64,000 nucleotides of DNA from JANLYC01 sp963815445 (GCA_963815445.1 CAWFGV010000004.1:62001-126000), one strand, 5' to 3'. Counted from the stretch's first letter, positions 31,670 to 40,510 are shown. Notes: generated by a model not told the origin, from the letters alone. A program made the numbers and translations.

Positions 31670-33247
31670 GTGAACCCCAGGCGACGCACTCGGACAGCAC
31701 TCGGCGCGGCAGCCGGCCTCCTATCCGCTGCCGCCGGAGTCGGTGCGTCGCTCTTGATCTCGGTCCTTGCGGGGGGTTCGCCCACGCCCATCACGGCCGT
31801 CGGGTCTCGTGTCATCGACGCGACACCCGGCGCCGTGAAGGACTGGGCTATCCGCAACCTCGGCACGAATGACAAGCCGTTCCTGCTGACCGGCATCTTC
31901 GCAGCGATCGCGGTCCTGGCCGCAGTGACCGGCATCATCGCCTGGCGCAGCCGCCGAGCCGCGCTCGCGCTCACCACCGTGCTCGGCCTCATCGGCGTCG
32001 CCGCGGCAGCGGCCGACCGGACCACGTTGGTCTCGCCGTTCGCCAAGGTGCTCCCAGCCGTCGTGGCGCTGATCGTCAGTGTCGGACTGCTGTGGTGGTT
32101 CACCCGCGGGTGGGACGCGCACCACGCTGCCTCACCGCAGTCAGCTCCGCTGCCCGTGCTGCGGGATGAGAATCCGGCACCGGCAGGTTTCGACCGCCGG
32201 GCGTTCCTGGCCGCAGCGATGGTGAGTGGTGCCGTCGCCGCCACCGGCCTCGGCACCAACAAGATCTTCGGCAATCTCGGCGCCCGCTCGCGTGACTCGA
32301 TCACGTTGCCCACAGCAGCCGACGCGGCCGGTCCCCTCAAGGCCGGCTATGGCTTCGACGTGAACGGGCTCACGCCCTACCTCACCCCCAACAACGACTT
32401 CTACCGCGTCGACACCGCCCTGTCCGTCCCCCAGGTCGACGCCGGTAGCTGGTCGTTGAAGATCCACGGCCTGGTCGACAGGGAGATCGAGCTGACGTAT
32501 GCCGACCTGCTCGACATGCCGCTGATCGAGCGCCGCGTGACCCTGGCCTGCGTCTCCAACGAGGTCGGCGGCCACTACGCCGGCAACGCCACCTGGCTCG
32601 GCGTACGGATCTCTGACCTGCTCGAGCAACTCGGCATCAAGGCCGGGGCTGACGCGGTCAAGTCGACCAGCGTTGACGGGATGACGATCGGGACACCGCT
32701 GTCGGCCCTGACCGACGACCGCGAGGCGATGATCGCAATCGGGATGAACGGCGAGCCCCTCCCGCTTGCACACGGATTTCCTGCCCGGATGGTCGTGCCC
32801 GGTCTCTACGGCTACGTGTCGGCCACCAAGTGGGTCACTGACATGGAGGTCACGACCTTCTCGGCGTTCAACGCCTACTGGACCGACCGCGGCTTCTCCG
32901 AGCAGGCGCCGATCAAGCTGTTCAGCCGGGTCGACGTACCCAAGTCGTTCGCGCAGCTCTCGAAGGGCAAGAACGCGGTCGCGGGCGTTGCCTGGGACCA
33001 GAACACCGGCATCTCCAAGGTCGAGGTCCGCGTGGACGGCGGCGGTTGGCAGCCGGCCAAGCTCGCCGAGCAGGACACGATCAAGACCTGGCGCCAATGG
33101 CTGTACGAGTGGGACGCACCCGCCGGGCAGCACACGATCGAGGTCCGCGCGACGGACGCCGACGGCAGGACACAGACTTCCCGGCGGGTTGCGCCTCGAC
33201 CCGACGGGGCCACTGGATGGCACAGCGTGGCCGTGACCGTCACCTGA
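31670..33247 (+). CDS. Molybdopterin-dependent oxidoreductase, sulfite-oxidase type, membrane-anchored
   Basis: A 525-aa protein. Four transmembrane helices occupy the first 145 residues, then FDRRAFLAAAMVSGAVAATG resembles a Tat-like RR segment at the start of the catalytic part. The oxidoreductase domain (about 225-420) has the molybdenum ligand C294 in TLACVSNEVGG and AHGFPARMVVPGLYGYVSAT. A C-terminal beta-sandwich dimer domain (about 425-525) follows. Substrates of this family include sulfite and oxidised sulfur or nitrogen compounds. It precedes a fasciclin lipoprotein and sigK-rskA. GTG 31670 is the only sensible start before the first helix. Confidence 0.87.
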   Translation: MNPRRRTRTALGAAAGLLSAAAGVGASLLISVLAGGSPTPITAVGSRVIDATPGAVKDWAIRNLGTNDKPFLLTGIFAAIAVLAAVTGIIAWRSRRAALALTTVLGLIGVAAAAADRTTLVSPFAKVLPAVVALIVSVGLLWWFTRGWDAHHAASPQSAPLPVLRDENPAPAGFDRRAFLAAAMVSGAVAATGLGTNKIFGNLGARSRDSITLPTAADAAGPLKAGYGFDVNGLTPYLTPNNDFYRVDTALSVPQVDAGSWSLKIHGLVDREIELTYADLLDMPLIERRVTLACVSNEVGGHYAGNATWLGVRISDLLEQLGIKAGADAVKSTSVDGMTIGTPLSALTDDREAMIAIGMNGEPLPLAHGFPARMVVPGLYGYVSATKWVTDMEVTTFSAFNAYWTDRGFSEQAPIKLFSRVDVPKSFAQLSKGKNAVAGVAWDQNTGISKVEVRVDGGGWQPAKLAEQDTIKTWRQWLYEWDAPAGQHTIEVRATDADGRTQTSRRVAPRPDGATGWHSVAVTVT

Positions 33248-33295
33248 CGGCGCACCACCGGACCGAGGCACCCCCACCAAGTAAGGAAACCCATC

Positions 33296-33961
33296 ATGCG
33301 CATCCCGTCAGCCAAGACGTTCGCAGTCTCCGCCTGCGCGGTCGCCCTCCTGGGTGCCGTCGGTTGTTCGTCGAACAACAACGACAGCTCAGGTGGCACC
33401 GGCGCCACGCAGAACACCGACCAGACGACGTCTGCCGCCGAGACCCCGGACATGTCGGCCCAGCTCGTCGGCTCGGGCTGCGCGGCGTACGCCCAGGCCG
33501 TCCCCGACGGTCCCGGATCGGTCTCCGGCATGGCTCAGGACCCGGTCGCGACTGCTGCGAGCAACAACCCGCTGCTCAAGACGCTCGTCGCCGCCGTGTC
33601 CGGAGGGGTCAACCCGAAGGTGAACCTGGTCGACACGCTCAACGGTGGCGAGTTCACCGTGTTCGCGCCGGTCGACGACGCGTTCGCGAAGCTGCCGAAG
33701 GCCACCGTGGCCACGCTGGCCAAGCCCGCGAACGCCGACGCGCTGACCAGCATCCTCACCTACCACGTGCTGCCGGGCCAGATCGCGCCCGACAAGATCG
33801 TCGGCACGCACACCACGGTCCAGGGTGAGGACCTGAAGGTCACCGGTTCCGGCGACAACCTGCAGGTCAACGGCGCCAACGTGATCTGCGGTGGTGTCCA
33901 GACCGCCAACGCGACGGTCTACCTGATCGACGGCGTCATGACGCCGCCCTCGATGTCCTGA
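33296..33961 (+). CDS. Fasciclin-domain lipoprotein (MPT83/MPT70-like)
   Basis: A 221-aa lipoprotein. The signal peptide ends in the lipobox LGAVGC (lipidated C24), followed by a Ser/Asn/Gly/Thr linker. Residues about 75-220 are a FAS1 domain (NLVDTLNGGEFTVFAPVDDA, LTYHVLPGQIAPDKI, then the second conserved block NATVYLIDGVM). In mycobacteria MPT70/MPT83 are the main SigK targets, and here sigK is 180 nt downstream. The 48-nt gap to the preceding oxidoreductase suggests one transcript, closed by a hairpin at 33981-34010. Confidence 0.88.
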   Translation: MRIPSAKTFAVSACAVALLGAVGCSSNNNDSSGGTGATQNTDQTTSAAETPDMSAQLVGSGCAAYAQAVPDGPGSVSGMAQDPVATAASNNPLLKTLVAAVSGGVNPKVNLVDTLNGGEFTVFAPVDDAFAKLPKATVATLAKPANADALTSILTYHVLPGQIAPDKIVGTHTTVQGEDLKVTGSGDNLQVNGANVICGGVQTANATVYLIDGVMTPPSMS

Positions 33962-33980
33962 TCCCTGGACATCATCCGGC

Positions 33981-34010
33981 TGAGGGGCTGCGTTCCGGAG
34001 CAGCCCCTCA
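33981..34010. terminator. Hairpin terminator after the fasciclin gene
   Basis: TGAGGGGCTGC (33981-33991) and GCAGCCCCTCA (34000-34010) form an 11-bp perfect stem with an 8-nt loop, 20 nt after the stop. It separates the oxidoreductase/fasciclin transcript from sigK-rskA. Confidence 0.82.
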
Positions 34011-34138
34011 CCGGCCGGCAGTCCCAGCTGAACGCCAAGCAGAGCTCCACGGAGATGTGATGACAACGATGACCTCGGGAAGCACCCGGCAGGCGTCACG
34101 CGCCGAACCGGTTGCCCCGGCATGGCAGAGTTGTCGTC

Positions 34139-34717
34139 ATGCCGCCTCCGACCCAACGCAGCGACTCCCGTGAGCTCGTCGCGGTGATGGGCCGGGTGGC
34201 TGCTGGTGACCAAGACGCCTTTGCCGTGCTGTACGACGCAACCTCGCGGTCGGTGTTCGGCATCGTCCTCCGGGTCCTGCGGGACAGGGCCCAGGCCGAG
34301 GAGGTCACCCAGGAGGTCTACGTCGACGCCTGGCGACACGCCTCGCGCTTCGACGGGGCACAGGGCTCGCCCACGACGTGGCTCAACACCATCGCCCACC
34401 GCAAGGCGGTCGACCGGGTCCGCTCGGCCGAGCGAAGCGCGGCTCGCGATCAGCGGCACTTCGAGTACGCAGCCGGCGTACCCGAGCCAGACGTGTCCGA
34501 CCTGGTCGTGGCCCGCGACGACGGACGCCGCGTCCGAGCAGCACTGCAGCACCTCACCGAAGTGCAACGTACTGCGCTGGAGCTGGCCTACTTCGAGGGC
34601 CGCTCGCAAAGTGAAGTGGCGGAGTACCTCAAAGTGCCCCTGGGCACCGTGAAAACCAGAATCAGAGACGCGATGAAGCGATTACGAACTCACCTAGGAG
34701 AGGAGCAACCGACATGA
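34139..34717 (+). CDS. sigK: ECF sigma factor SigK
   Basis: A 192-aa ECF sigma factor. Region 2 (about 12-80) has AVLYDATSRSVFGIVLRVLR, the core-binding helix AEEVTQEVYVDAWRHA and SPTTWLNTIAHRKAVDRVR. Region 4 (about 120-180) ends with the helix-turn-helix SEVAEYLKVPLGTVKTRIRDAMKRL. Neighbours make it SigK: an RskA-type anti-sigma overlaps its stop by 4 nt, and a fasciclin lipoprotein of the MPT83 kind precedes it. ATG 34139 has CAGAGT 7 nt upstream, so it is probably leaderless. Confidence 0.9.
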   Translation: MPPPTQRSDSRELVAVMGRVAAGDQDAFAVLYDATSRSVFGIVLRVLRDRAQAEEVTQEVYVDAWRHASRFDGAQGSPTTWLNTIAHRKAVDRVRSAERSAARDQRHFEYAAGVPEPDVSDLVVARDDGRRVRAALQHLTEVQRTALELAYFEGRSQSEVAEYLKVPLGTVKTRIRDAMKRLRTHLGEEQPT

Positions 34718-35541
34718 CTGAGCTGCATGAACACGTCGAGGCCTACGCCATCGGAGCCCTCTCCGAGGACGAGGCGACCGAGTTCGCCCGGCACCTGGCC
34801 GACTGCGCCGACTGTCAGGACGAGATGGCCGCGCTGACGGCCGTGACGTCGGCCCTCGCCGGGACGGTGGCCGCCGACCCGCCGCCGGCGCTCCGGGCAG
34901 CCGTGCTGGCCGAGATCGCCCGGACGCCCCAGGAGACGCCAGCCGCGGCTCGGGCGGTGGAGGTGGCGCCGCTGCTCACGAGCCCGACTGTGTCGCCGTC
35001 GGCGACGGCAGCGCCACCCGCAGCTGAGGGTCCCGCCGACGGGTCCAACGTCATTCCGATGCGCCGCTCGCGCACCAACCTCGTCACCTCGTTGCTGGCC
35101 GCGGCGGCCATCGTGGCCGCCGTCGGGTTCGGAGGCTGGGCGTTGCAGAGCCGACAAGACGCCCAGGTCGCGACCGCCACGGCCAACCAGCTGACGCAGC
35201 TGCTCAGCGCAGACGACGTCCAGACCGTGCCCGGGGTGTCGCAAAGTGCCGACCACACCGGAGCCATCGTGATGTCGCGGAGTGCCGGGAAGGCGCTGTT
35301 CGTGGCTGACGAGCTGCCGTCGCTGCCGAGCGACAAGGTCTACGAGGCGTGGACGATCAGGGGCTCGTCCGACCCGGTACCGGCAGGCACGTTCCGGCCG
35401 AACGCATCCTCGCAGGTGATCACCGCACTGCCGGCCGGTGCCTTCCAGGCCGACTCGGTCGCGATCACGGTCGAACCCAAGGGGGGCACCGACCACCCGA
35501 CCAGCGACGCCGTCGTCACCTTCGTCATGCCCCAGGCCTGA
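34714..35541 (+). CDS. rskA: Anti-sigma-K factor RskA
   Basis: A 275-aa membrane anti-sigma factor. The N-terminal zinc-associated anti-sigma domain has H27, C31 and C34 (HLADCADCQ). A Pro/Ala-rich linker leads to one transmembrane helix near residues 127-146 (SLLAAAAIVAAVGFGGWAL), then an extracytoplasmic RskA domain (VYEAWTIRGSSDPVPAGTF, ITVEPKGGTDHPTSDAVV). By analogy with M. tuberculosis, proteolysis of RskA frees SigK. It overlaps sigK by 4 nt. Repeat copy B and an 11-bp tandem repeat follow its stop. Confidence 0.9.
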   Translation: MTELHEHVEAYAIGALSEDEATEFARHLADCADCQDEMAALTAVTSALAGTVAADPPPALRAAVLAEIARTPQETPAAARAVEVAPLLTSPTVSPSATAAPPAAEGPADGSNVIPMRRSRTNLVTSLLAAAAIVAAVGFGGWALQSRQDAQVATATANQLTQLLSADDVQTVPGVSQSADHTGAIVMSRSAGKALFVADELPSLPSDKVYEAWTIRGSSDPVPAGTFRPNASSQVITALPAGAFQADSVAITVEPKGGTDHPTSDAVVTFVMPQA

Positions 35542-35546
35542 CCCTT

Positions 35547-35590
35547 CCTGCCCCAGTCCTGCCCCAGTCCTGACCTGCCCAGTCCTGACC
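35547..35590. repeat. Short tandem repeat downstream of rskA
   Basis: CCTGCCCCAGT occurs twice in tandem (35547-35557, 35558-35568), then degenerate copies with CCTGA insertions run to 35590. It begins 5 nt after the rskA stop and is non-coding. Confidence 0.6.
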
Positions 35591-35619
35591 CGCAAGCGAG
35601 CGCGGTTGTTGCCCAACTG

Positions 35620-35698
35620 GCCGTCGCGTTTGCCTTGTAAACAAGCCAGGTGGCTTGTTTACAAGGCAAACGTGGCGCGGGCACTAGGTACTTGCCTT
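35620..35698 (-). repeat. 79-bp palindromic repeat, copy B
   Basis: Ungapped match to copy D at about 60 of 79 positions (hand count). Its hairpin, 35627-35672, is a perfect 22-bp stem with a 2-nt centre; inner arms read AAGCCA / TGGCTT. It lies between convergent rskA and the WhiB gene, 78 nt past the rskA stop. Confidence 0.88.
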
Positions 35699-35830
35699 GC
35701 CGACTAGTGCGCCACGCAACGGCGCGGCATCGCAGGCGGATGACGCAGCCGTATGACGCGGCTGAACGACGCAGCGCGCCGTCTCACCCAAAGCCCGCCT
35801 CACCCAAACGGGATCCGCAGGCCGACCGCC

Positions 35831-36424
35831 TCAGGAGACGCGTCGGCTCATGCGGTTCGGCTCGACGACCTGCTCGAAGGCCTCGAACACCTCGTCCATG
35901 GTCGGCCGTGGTCGGGACTGCCGCGTCGACGGCCGACCGGCCTGCGCACCGGCGGTGCGCCCACGACGCAGCCGCCTCTTCACAGTCGACACCGAGCAAC
36001 CGAGCCGCCCCGCCAACGCCGCGAGCGTCTCGTTCGGGTGCTGCTCCCGCAGCCGGAGTACGTCGACAGGGCCTCGCGAGTCGCGTGCTCCGACGAACGC
36101 GTCCCAGTCCTCCGACTCGACCGTGACCCCGATCATCCGTCGGATGGCGGCCCGCTCGTTCGGGGTTGTGCACGCGACATACCCCGCCACATCGGACTCT
36201 GCGACGGCCCAGTACAGGCAGTCGGCCAGCACGGGGCAGACCGAGCAGGCACCCCGCGCCGCCGCTACCAGCCGCTCGTACTCGCCCCAGGTCTCGGTCG
36301 ACGTGCTGGACCGCACCGGCGGCTCCTCGAGCAGCGGCGCGAGAAACACCGAATTGTCGCTCAGACAGGGCATCTTGCTGCCCTCGTCGTGCATGGATGT
36401 CCCAGCAGATGCCGGATCGAGCAT
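35831..36424 (-). CDS. Atypical WhiB-family protein with C-terminal HTH
   Basis: A 197-aa protein. The WhiB-type cysteines are C20, C60, C63 and C69 (C-x2-C-x5-C), the ligands of a [4Fe-4S] cluster. The usual GVWGG turn is replaced by GYVACTTPNER, which adds C85. Residues about 127-153 form a helix-turn-helix (LREQHPNETLAALAGRLGCSVSTVKRRLRR), so DNA binding is built in rather than dependent on a basic tail and sigma factor. A further tail follows. ATG 36424 has a GGGGG stretch 8 nt upstream; ATG 36442 is an alternative. It is convergent with rskA. Confidence 0.75.
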   Translation of the reverse strand: MLDPASAGTSMHDEGSKMPCLSDNSVFLAPLLEEPPVRSSTSTETWGEYERLVAAARGACSVCPVLADCLYWAVAESDVAGYVACTTPNERAAIRRMIGVTVESEDWDAFVGARDSRGPVDVLRLREQHPNETLAALAGRLGCSVSTVKRRLRRGRTAGAQAGRPSTRQSRPRPTMDEVFEAFEQVVEPNRMSRRVS

Positions 36425-36596
36425 CGTGTTGACCCCCGTCATGTTCACGATCGTGCGATGGAGCCGCGAATCGCCCGTCTCCGACATGGGTGACGTCTGC
36501 GGACAGACCATCGTGCAAAGCCCCATGCTGCCAGCAAGAGCCGCCGATAGCGAGTACCGCGACGTTTCAGAACGGCGCGGTCCGGATCGCCGCCGC

Positions 36597-37406
36597 CTAG
36601 TCCGAGCCGGCGATGTCGAACCAGCCGGCGAGCTCGACCGCAACCCCGTCGTCCTGCCAGCTTGCGGTCACCGCGTCGGCAGCCTCCTTCACCACGTCCG
36701 GCGCTTGCCCCATCGCGACCCCTCGCCCGGCCCACCGCAGCATCTCGAGGTCGTTGCGCCCGTCGCCGATGGCGAGAACCTCACGCTGGGCCACACCCAG
36801 TTCCGCGGCCACGTCTGCCAGGGCCGACGCCTTCGACACGCCTTCGGGCGCCAGGTCGAGCCAAGCGGTGTAGCCGACGAAATAGTTCGTGCCGTGCAGA
36901 CCCAGGTCCGATGCCAACGCCTCGAACTCCTCCGCGGACTTCCCCTCGTCGCGGATGATGACTCGCGTGACCGGGTCGCGCACCAGGTCGTCGACCGACT
37001 CGAGCCACATCTGGCCGCCGATCTCGCCGGCGGGGAAATGCCGGTTGACGCGGTAGCCGCGACCCACGACCTCGACCGCGACGAGGGCATCCGGCACGTG
37101 CTCGAGGACGGAACGGACAGCGCGCTCGGCATTGAACGTGACAGCGGTCCGCACGGTCGCCGGATGGTAGGTGAACGTGACCGCTCCGTTGCTCGCCACG
37201 GCCAGCCCGTCAGTCAGGCCGAAGGTGTCAAGAACCGCTGTGATCCCGTGGACCGACCGGCCGGTGGACAGCACCACGTGAACACCGCTGTCGCGGACGG
37301 CACGCACAGCGTCGAGAACCACCGGGCGGACGCTCTCGTCGAAGTCGACCAGCGTGCCGTCGATGTCGAGCGCGACCAGCCGCGGCCTCACACGACCAGC
37401 CGGCAT
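36597..37406 (-). CDS. HAD-superfamily hydrolase, Cof/IIB type
   Basis: A 269-aa Cof-like phosphatase. Motif I is LVALDIDGTLVDF (nucleophile D14, acid D16), motif II LSTGRS, and motif III/IV LAIGDGRNDLEMLRWAG. The Cap IIB domain lies between. Family members dephosphorylate small phosphometabolites such as sugar phosphates or flavin nucleotides. It begins 7 nt after the serS stop on the same strand, so it is co-transcribed with serS. Confidence 0.87.
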   Translation of the reverse strand: MPAGRVRPRLVALDIDGTLVDFDESVRPVVLDAVRAVRDSGVHVVLSTGRSVHGITAVLDTFGLTDGLAVASNGAVTFTYHPATVRTAVTFNAERAVRSVLEHVPDALVAVEVVGRGYRVNRHFPAGEIGGQMWLESVDDLVRDPVTRVIIRDEGKSAEEFEALASDLGLHGTNYFVGYTAWLDLAPEGVSKASALADVAAELGVAQREVLAIGDGRNDLEMLRWAGRGVAMGQAPDVVKEAADAVTASWQDDGVAVELAGWFDIAGSD

Positions 37407-37413
37407 GGGGCCT

Positions 37414-38688
37414 TCACGCGATGGGCTCCAGCGTCGTACGCCCTTGCAAGTAAGGCTGCAGCGCCTCCGGCACCCGAACAGACCCGTCGGCCTGTTGGTG
37501 CGTCTCGAGGATCGCCACGATCGTGCGCGGAATCGCCACCAGCGTCCCGTTGAGGGTGGCCAGAGGACGGATGCCGTCAGGGAACCGACCGCGGATGTTC
37601 AGCCGACGTGCCTGGAACTCCGTGCAGTTGGACGTCGACGTGAGCTCGCGGTAACGACCCTGCGTCGGGATCCACGCCTCGCAGTCGAACTTGCGTTGCG
37701 CCGACAGACCGAGGTCACCAGCCGCGGTGTCGATGACCCGGTAGGCGAGCCCGAGCTTGTCGAGCCACTCCTTCTCCCAGCCGAGCAGCCGCTCGTGCTC
37801 CTTGAAGGACTCCTCGAGCGTCGTGTAGGTGAACATCTCGACCTTGTCGAACCAGTGCACCCGGAAGATCCCGCGTGTGTCCTTGCCGTACGAGCCGGCC
37901 TCCTTGCGGAAGCAGGGGCTGAACGCGACGTACCGACGCGGCAAGGTCTCGGCCTCGAGGATCTCGTCGGAGTGGTATGCCGCCAGGGGCACCTCGGACG
38001 TGCCGACGAGGTAGTAGTCCTCGTCCGGCAGCCGGTAGACGTCACCCGCGGCCTGGCCGAGAAAGCCGGTGCCCTCCATGGCGCGAGGCTTGACCAGAGC
38101 GGGCGGGATCATCGTCGTGAACCCGGCCGCGCGGGCCTGGTCCATCGCCATCATCACCAGCGCCAGCTCGAGGTCGGCTCCGGCCCCGGTCAGGTAGTAG
38201 AAGCGAGCGCCGGACACCTTCGCGCCACGCTCGATGTCGATCGCGCCGAGGCGCTTGCCGAGCTCGACGTGGTCCAGGGGCTCGAAACCTTCCGCCTCGA
38301 AGTCACGTGGCTCACCCACGTGCTCGAGCACGACGTAGTCGTCCTCGCCACCGGCCGGCGCCTCAGGTGCGGCCAGGTTGGGCAGCAGCGACATCGCGTC
38401 GTTGAACGCTGCCTCGGCCTCCACCTGCGCTGCTTCGGCAGCCTTGACCTGTTGCGAAAGTTCCTTGGTCTGGGCGAGCAGCGCAGTCTTGTCGTCGCCG
38501 GTGGCCTGGGCGACCTGCTTGCCCATCGTCTTCTGCTGGGTGCGTAGACCCTCGAAGGCCGCGATCGAGGACCGGCGAGCTTCGTCCAACGCGAGGATCT
38601 CGTCGACCAGGTCTGGGGAGGCGCCGCGCCGCCGTTGGGCTTCTCGGGCCAGCTCGGGGTCTCGGCGGAGAACACGCAGATCGATCAC
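37414..38688 (-). CDS. serS: Seryl-tRNA synthetase
   Basis: A 424-aa class II synthetase. The N-terminal coiled-coil arm (about 1-110, e.g. LLAQTKELSQQVKAAEAAQ) binds tRNA-Ser. Motif 2 is FSPCFRKEAGSYGKDTRG and motif 3 NGTLVAIPRTIVAILE; TSEVPLA and the serine-binding FRVHWFDKVEMF are present. The length is normal. GTG 38688 has TACGCT 6 nt upstream and no separate ribosome-binding site, giving a probable leaderless start. Confidence 0.95.
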   Translation of the reverse strand: MIDLRVLRRDPELAREAQRRRGASPDLVDEILALDEARRSSIAAFEGLRTQQKTMGKQVAQATGDDKTALLAQTKELSQQVKAAEAAQVEAEAAFNDAMSLLPNLAAPEAPAGGEDDYVVLEHVGEPRDFEAEGFEPLDHVELGKRLGAIDIERGAKVSGARFYYLTGAGADLELALVMMAMDQARAAGFTTMIPPALVKPRAMEGTGFLGQAAGDVYRLPDEDYYLVGTSEVPLAAYHSDEILEAETLPRRYVAFSPCFRKEAGSYGKDTRGIFRVHWFDKVEMFTYTTLEESFKEHERLLGWEKEWLDKLGLAYRVIDTAAGDLGLSAQRKFDCEAWIPTQGRYRELTSTSNCTEFQARRLNIRGRFPDGIRPLATLNGTLVAIPRTIVAILETHQQADGSVRVPEALQPYLQGRTTLEPIA

Positions 38689-38867
38689 CCTCTCAGCGTA
38701 TCGACCCGCCCCGCGCGCTTCACCCCGGTTTCGGGGTGAACACGGACACGGCGGAGCCCGGCGAGGCCCTCGCGGAGTGGGGCGGGCGGGACGGGCGGGT
38801 GGCGGCCGGGCCCGGACGGCATACTGTGCGAGTCCCACCCTGCCGTTCCCGACACCTGAGAAGACCT

Positions 38868-40439
38868 GTGACCGATTCACGCGCCGAGCTGCGCGCTGCG
38901 CTCATCGCTGTGGCGTTGGCCGCACCCATTGCCCTGCTCACGTTCCTCGTGGCGGTGCGGTGGGGCCCACTGATGACGTTCGACCGCCACGTCGTGAGCT
39001 CGTGGGACGGCGCCGTCACGGGGACGCGATGGGCCGACTTCTTCCTCGCGGTCGCCCGGATCAGCCAGCCGTGGACCGGACGGCTCGTCCTGCTGGTGAT
39101 CGCGCTGGTCCTCGCCGTGCGGGGCGAGCGTCGAGCGCCGTTGTGGATCCTCACCGTGCTCGTGACGACGGCCGCCTCGTGGTCGATCTTCAAGCAGGTC
39201 ATGACGCGGCCTCGACCTGACGTCCCCGCCCAGATCGGTGGTTGGTCGTTCCCGTCCGGCCACGCCACCGAGATCGCCGCGGCGATGGGCCTGCTGCTCG
39301 TGCTCTCGGTGCAGCGCGTACGACGTCGACGACTTCGGCGCACGCTGGTCACGTTGTGGATCGCGATCGTGGCGCTGGTCGGCGCTGACCGGATCTTCGT
39401 CGGAGCGCACTACCCGAGCGATGTGGTGGCCGGTTGGCTGATCGGCGCCCTCATCGTGTTCGGCGTCTCCGCGATCTTCGGCGTCGTGAACACCGACCCG
39501 GAGCCCTCCATCGAACGGCCGCTCTCGACGATGCCGCAGGATTTCCGCACCCTGGCGGTCATCCTCAACCCGATCAAGATCCCGGACGCCGACGCGTTCA
39601 GGGTGCGCGTCGGCTTGGCGGCACGGGCGGCCGGCTGGGACGAGCCGTTGTGGTTCGAGACGACCGTCGACGACGCCGGGGCGTCGATGGCCCGCGCTGC
39701 GGTTGCCGCCGGAGCGGACGTGATCGCTGCCGCAGGCGGCGACGGGACGGTCCGGGTCGTCTGCGCCGAGATGGCCGGCACCGGTATCCCGGTCGGGGTG
39801 ATACCTGCCGGCACCGGCAATCTCCTCGCGCGCAACCTTGGCATCCCCCTCAGCCAGGATGAAGCGCTCGACACTGTGCTCCACGGGCAGGATCGGGCCA
39901 TCGACGTCGTGGCGGTCGAGGGCGACCACCTCGACAAGACCCGGTTCGTGGTGATGGCCGGGCTCGGACTCGACGCCGCGATCATGGATGGCGCACCCGA
40001 CGCGCTCAAAGCTCGGCTCGGCTGGACGGCATACGTGCTCGCGGGTGCCCGACACCTGGGCTATCCGGCCGTTCGCATCGACATCAGTGTCGACGGCGCA
40101 GAGCCCGTGCGGCGGCGGGCCCGCACCGTCGTGATCGGCAACGTCGGGCTGCTGCAGGCGGGTATCCCCCTTCTGCCGGACGCACTGATCGACGACGGCC
40201 TGCTCGATGTGGTCGTGATCGCCCCCCGGCGGCTCTTCGGCTGGGTCCCATTGGCCCTGCGGGTCTTCACCCGGGGCAAGCGGACGGACGAGCTGCTCGA
40301 CCGGTTCACCGGGCGCTCGGTGGTGCTGACGGTGCCGAACGCCACGCCGCGGCAGCTCGACGGCGACACTGTCGGACCCGGGACCGAGCTACGAGCCAGC
40401 ATCGAGCCCGGCCTGTTGCTGGTCCGCGTACCTCGCTGA
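38868..40439 (+). CDS. PAP2 phosphatase - diacylglycerol/lipid kinase fusion
   Basis: A 523-aa two-enzyme protein. Residues 1-205 are a six-helix PAP2 phosphatase with all three motifs: K109-x6-RP (KQVMTRPRP), PSGH (129-132) and R175-x5-H181-x3-D185. Residues 225-520 are a DAGK/YegS-type kinase with GGDGT (290-294) and GVIPAGTGNLLARNLGIPL. It could interconvert phosphatidate and diacylglycerol or act on prenyl or sphingoid lipids. The fusion is known in actinobacteria. GTG 38868 is preferred, as the upstream in-frame sequence is poorly conserved-looking and GC biased. Confidence 0.88.
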   Translation: MTDSRAELRAALIAVALAAPIALLTFLVAVRWGPLMTFDRHVVSSWDGAVTGTRWADFFLAVARISQPWTGRLVLLVIALVLAVRGERRAPLWILTVLVTTAASWSIFKQVMTRPRPDVPAQIGGWSFPSGHATEIAAAMGLLLVLSVQRVRRRRLRRTLVTLWIAIVALVGADRIFVGAHYPSDVVAGWLIGALIVFGVSAIFGVVNTDPEPSIERPLSTMPQDFRTLAVILNPIKIPDADAFRVRVGLAARAAGWDEPLWFETTVDDAGASMARAAVAAGADVIAAAGGDGTVRVVCAEMAGTGIPVGVIPAGTGNLLARNLGIPLSQDEALDTVLHGQDRAIDVVAVEGDHLDKTRFVVMAGLGLDAAIMDGAPDALKARLGWTAYVLAGARHLGYPAVRIDISVDGAEPVRRRARTVVIGNVGLLQAGIPLLPDALIDDGLLDVVVIAPRRLFGWVPLALRVFTRGKRTDELLDRFTGRSVVLTVPNATPRQLDGDTVGPGTELRASIEPGLLLVRVPR

Positions 40440-40499
40440 ACCATTGCTGATCCGGTGCAGCACCGGCGAGCCATGTCCACGTGCCTCCCCTCGGCGACT

Positions 40500-40505
40500 T
40501 AGGCT
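40500..40505 (+). promoter_or_regulatory. -10 box TAGGCT of the DUF4446 gene
   Basis: TAGGCT, 5 nt before ATG 40511. It lies downstream of the alternative GTG 40481 and therefore decides the start. Confidence 0.5.
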
Positions 40506-40510
40506 CGGGC

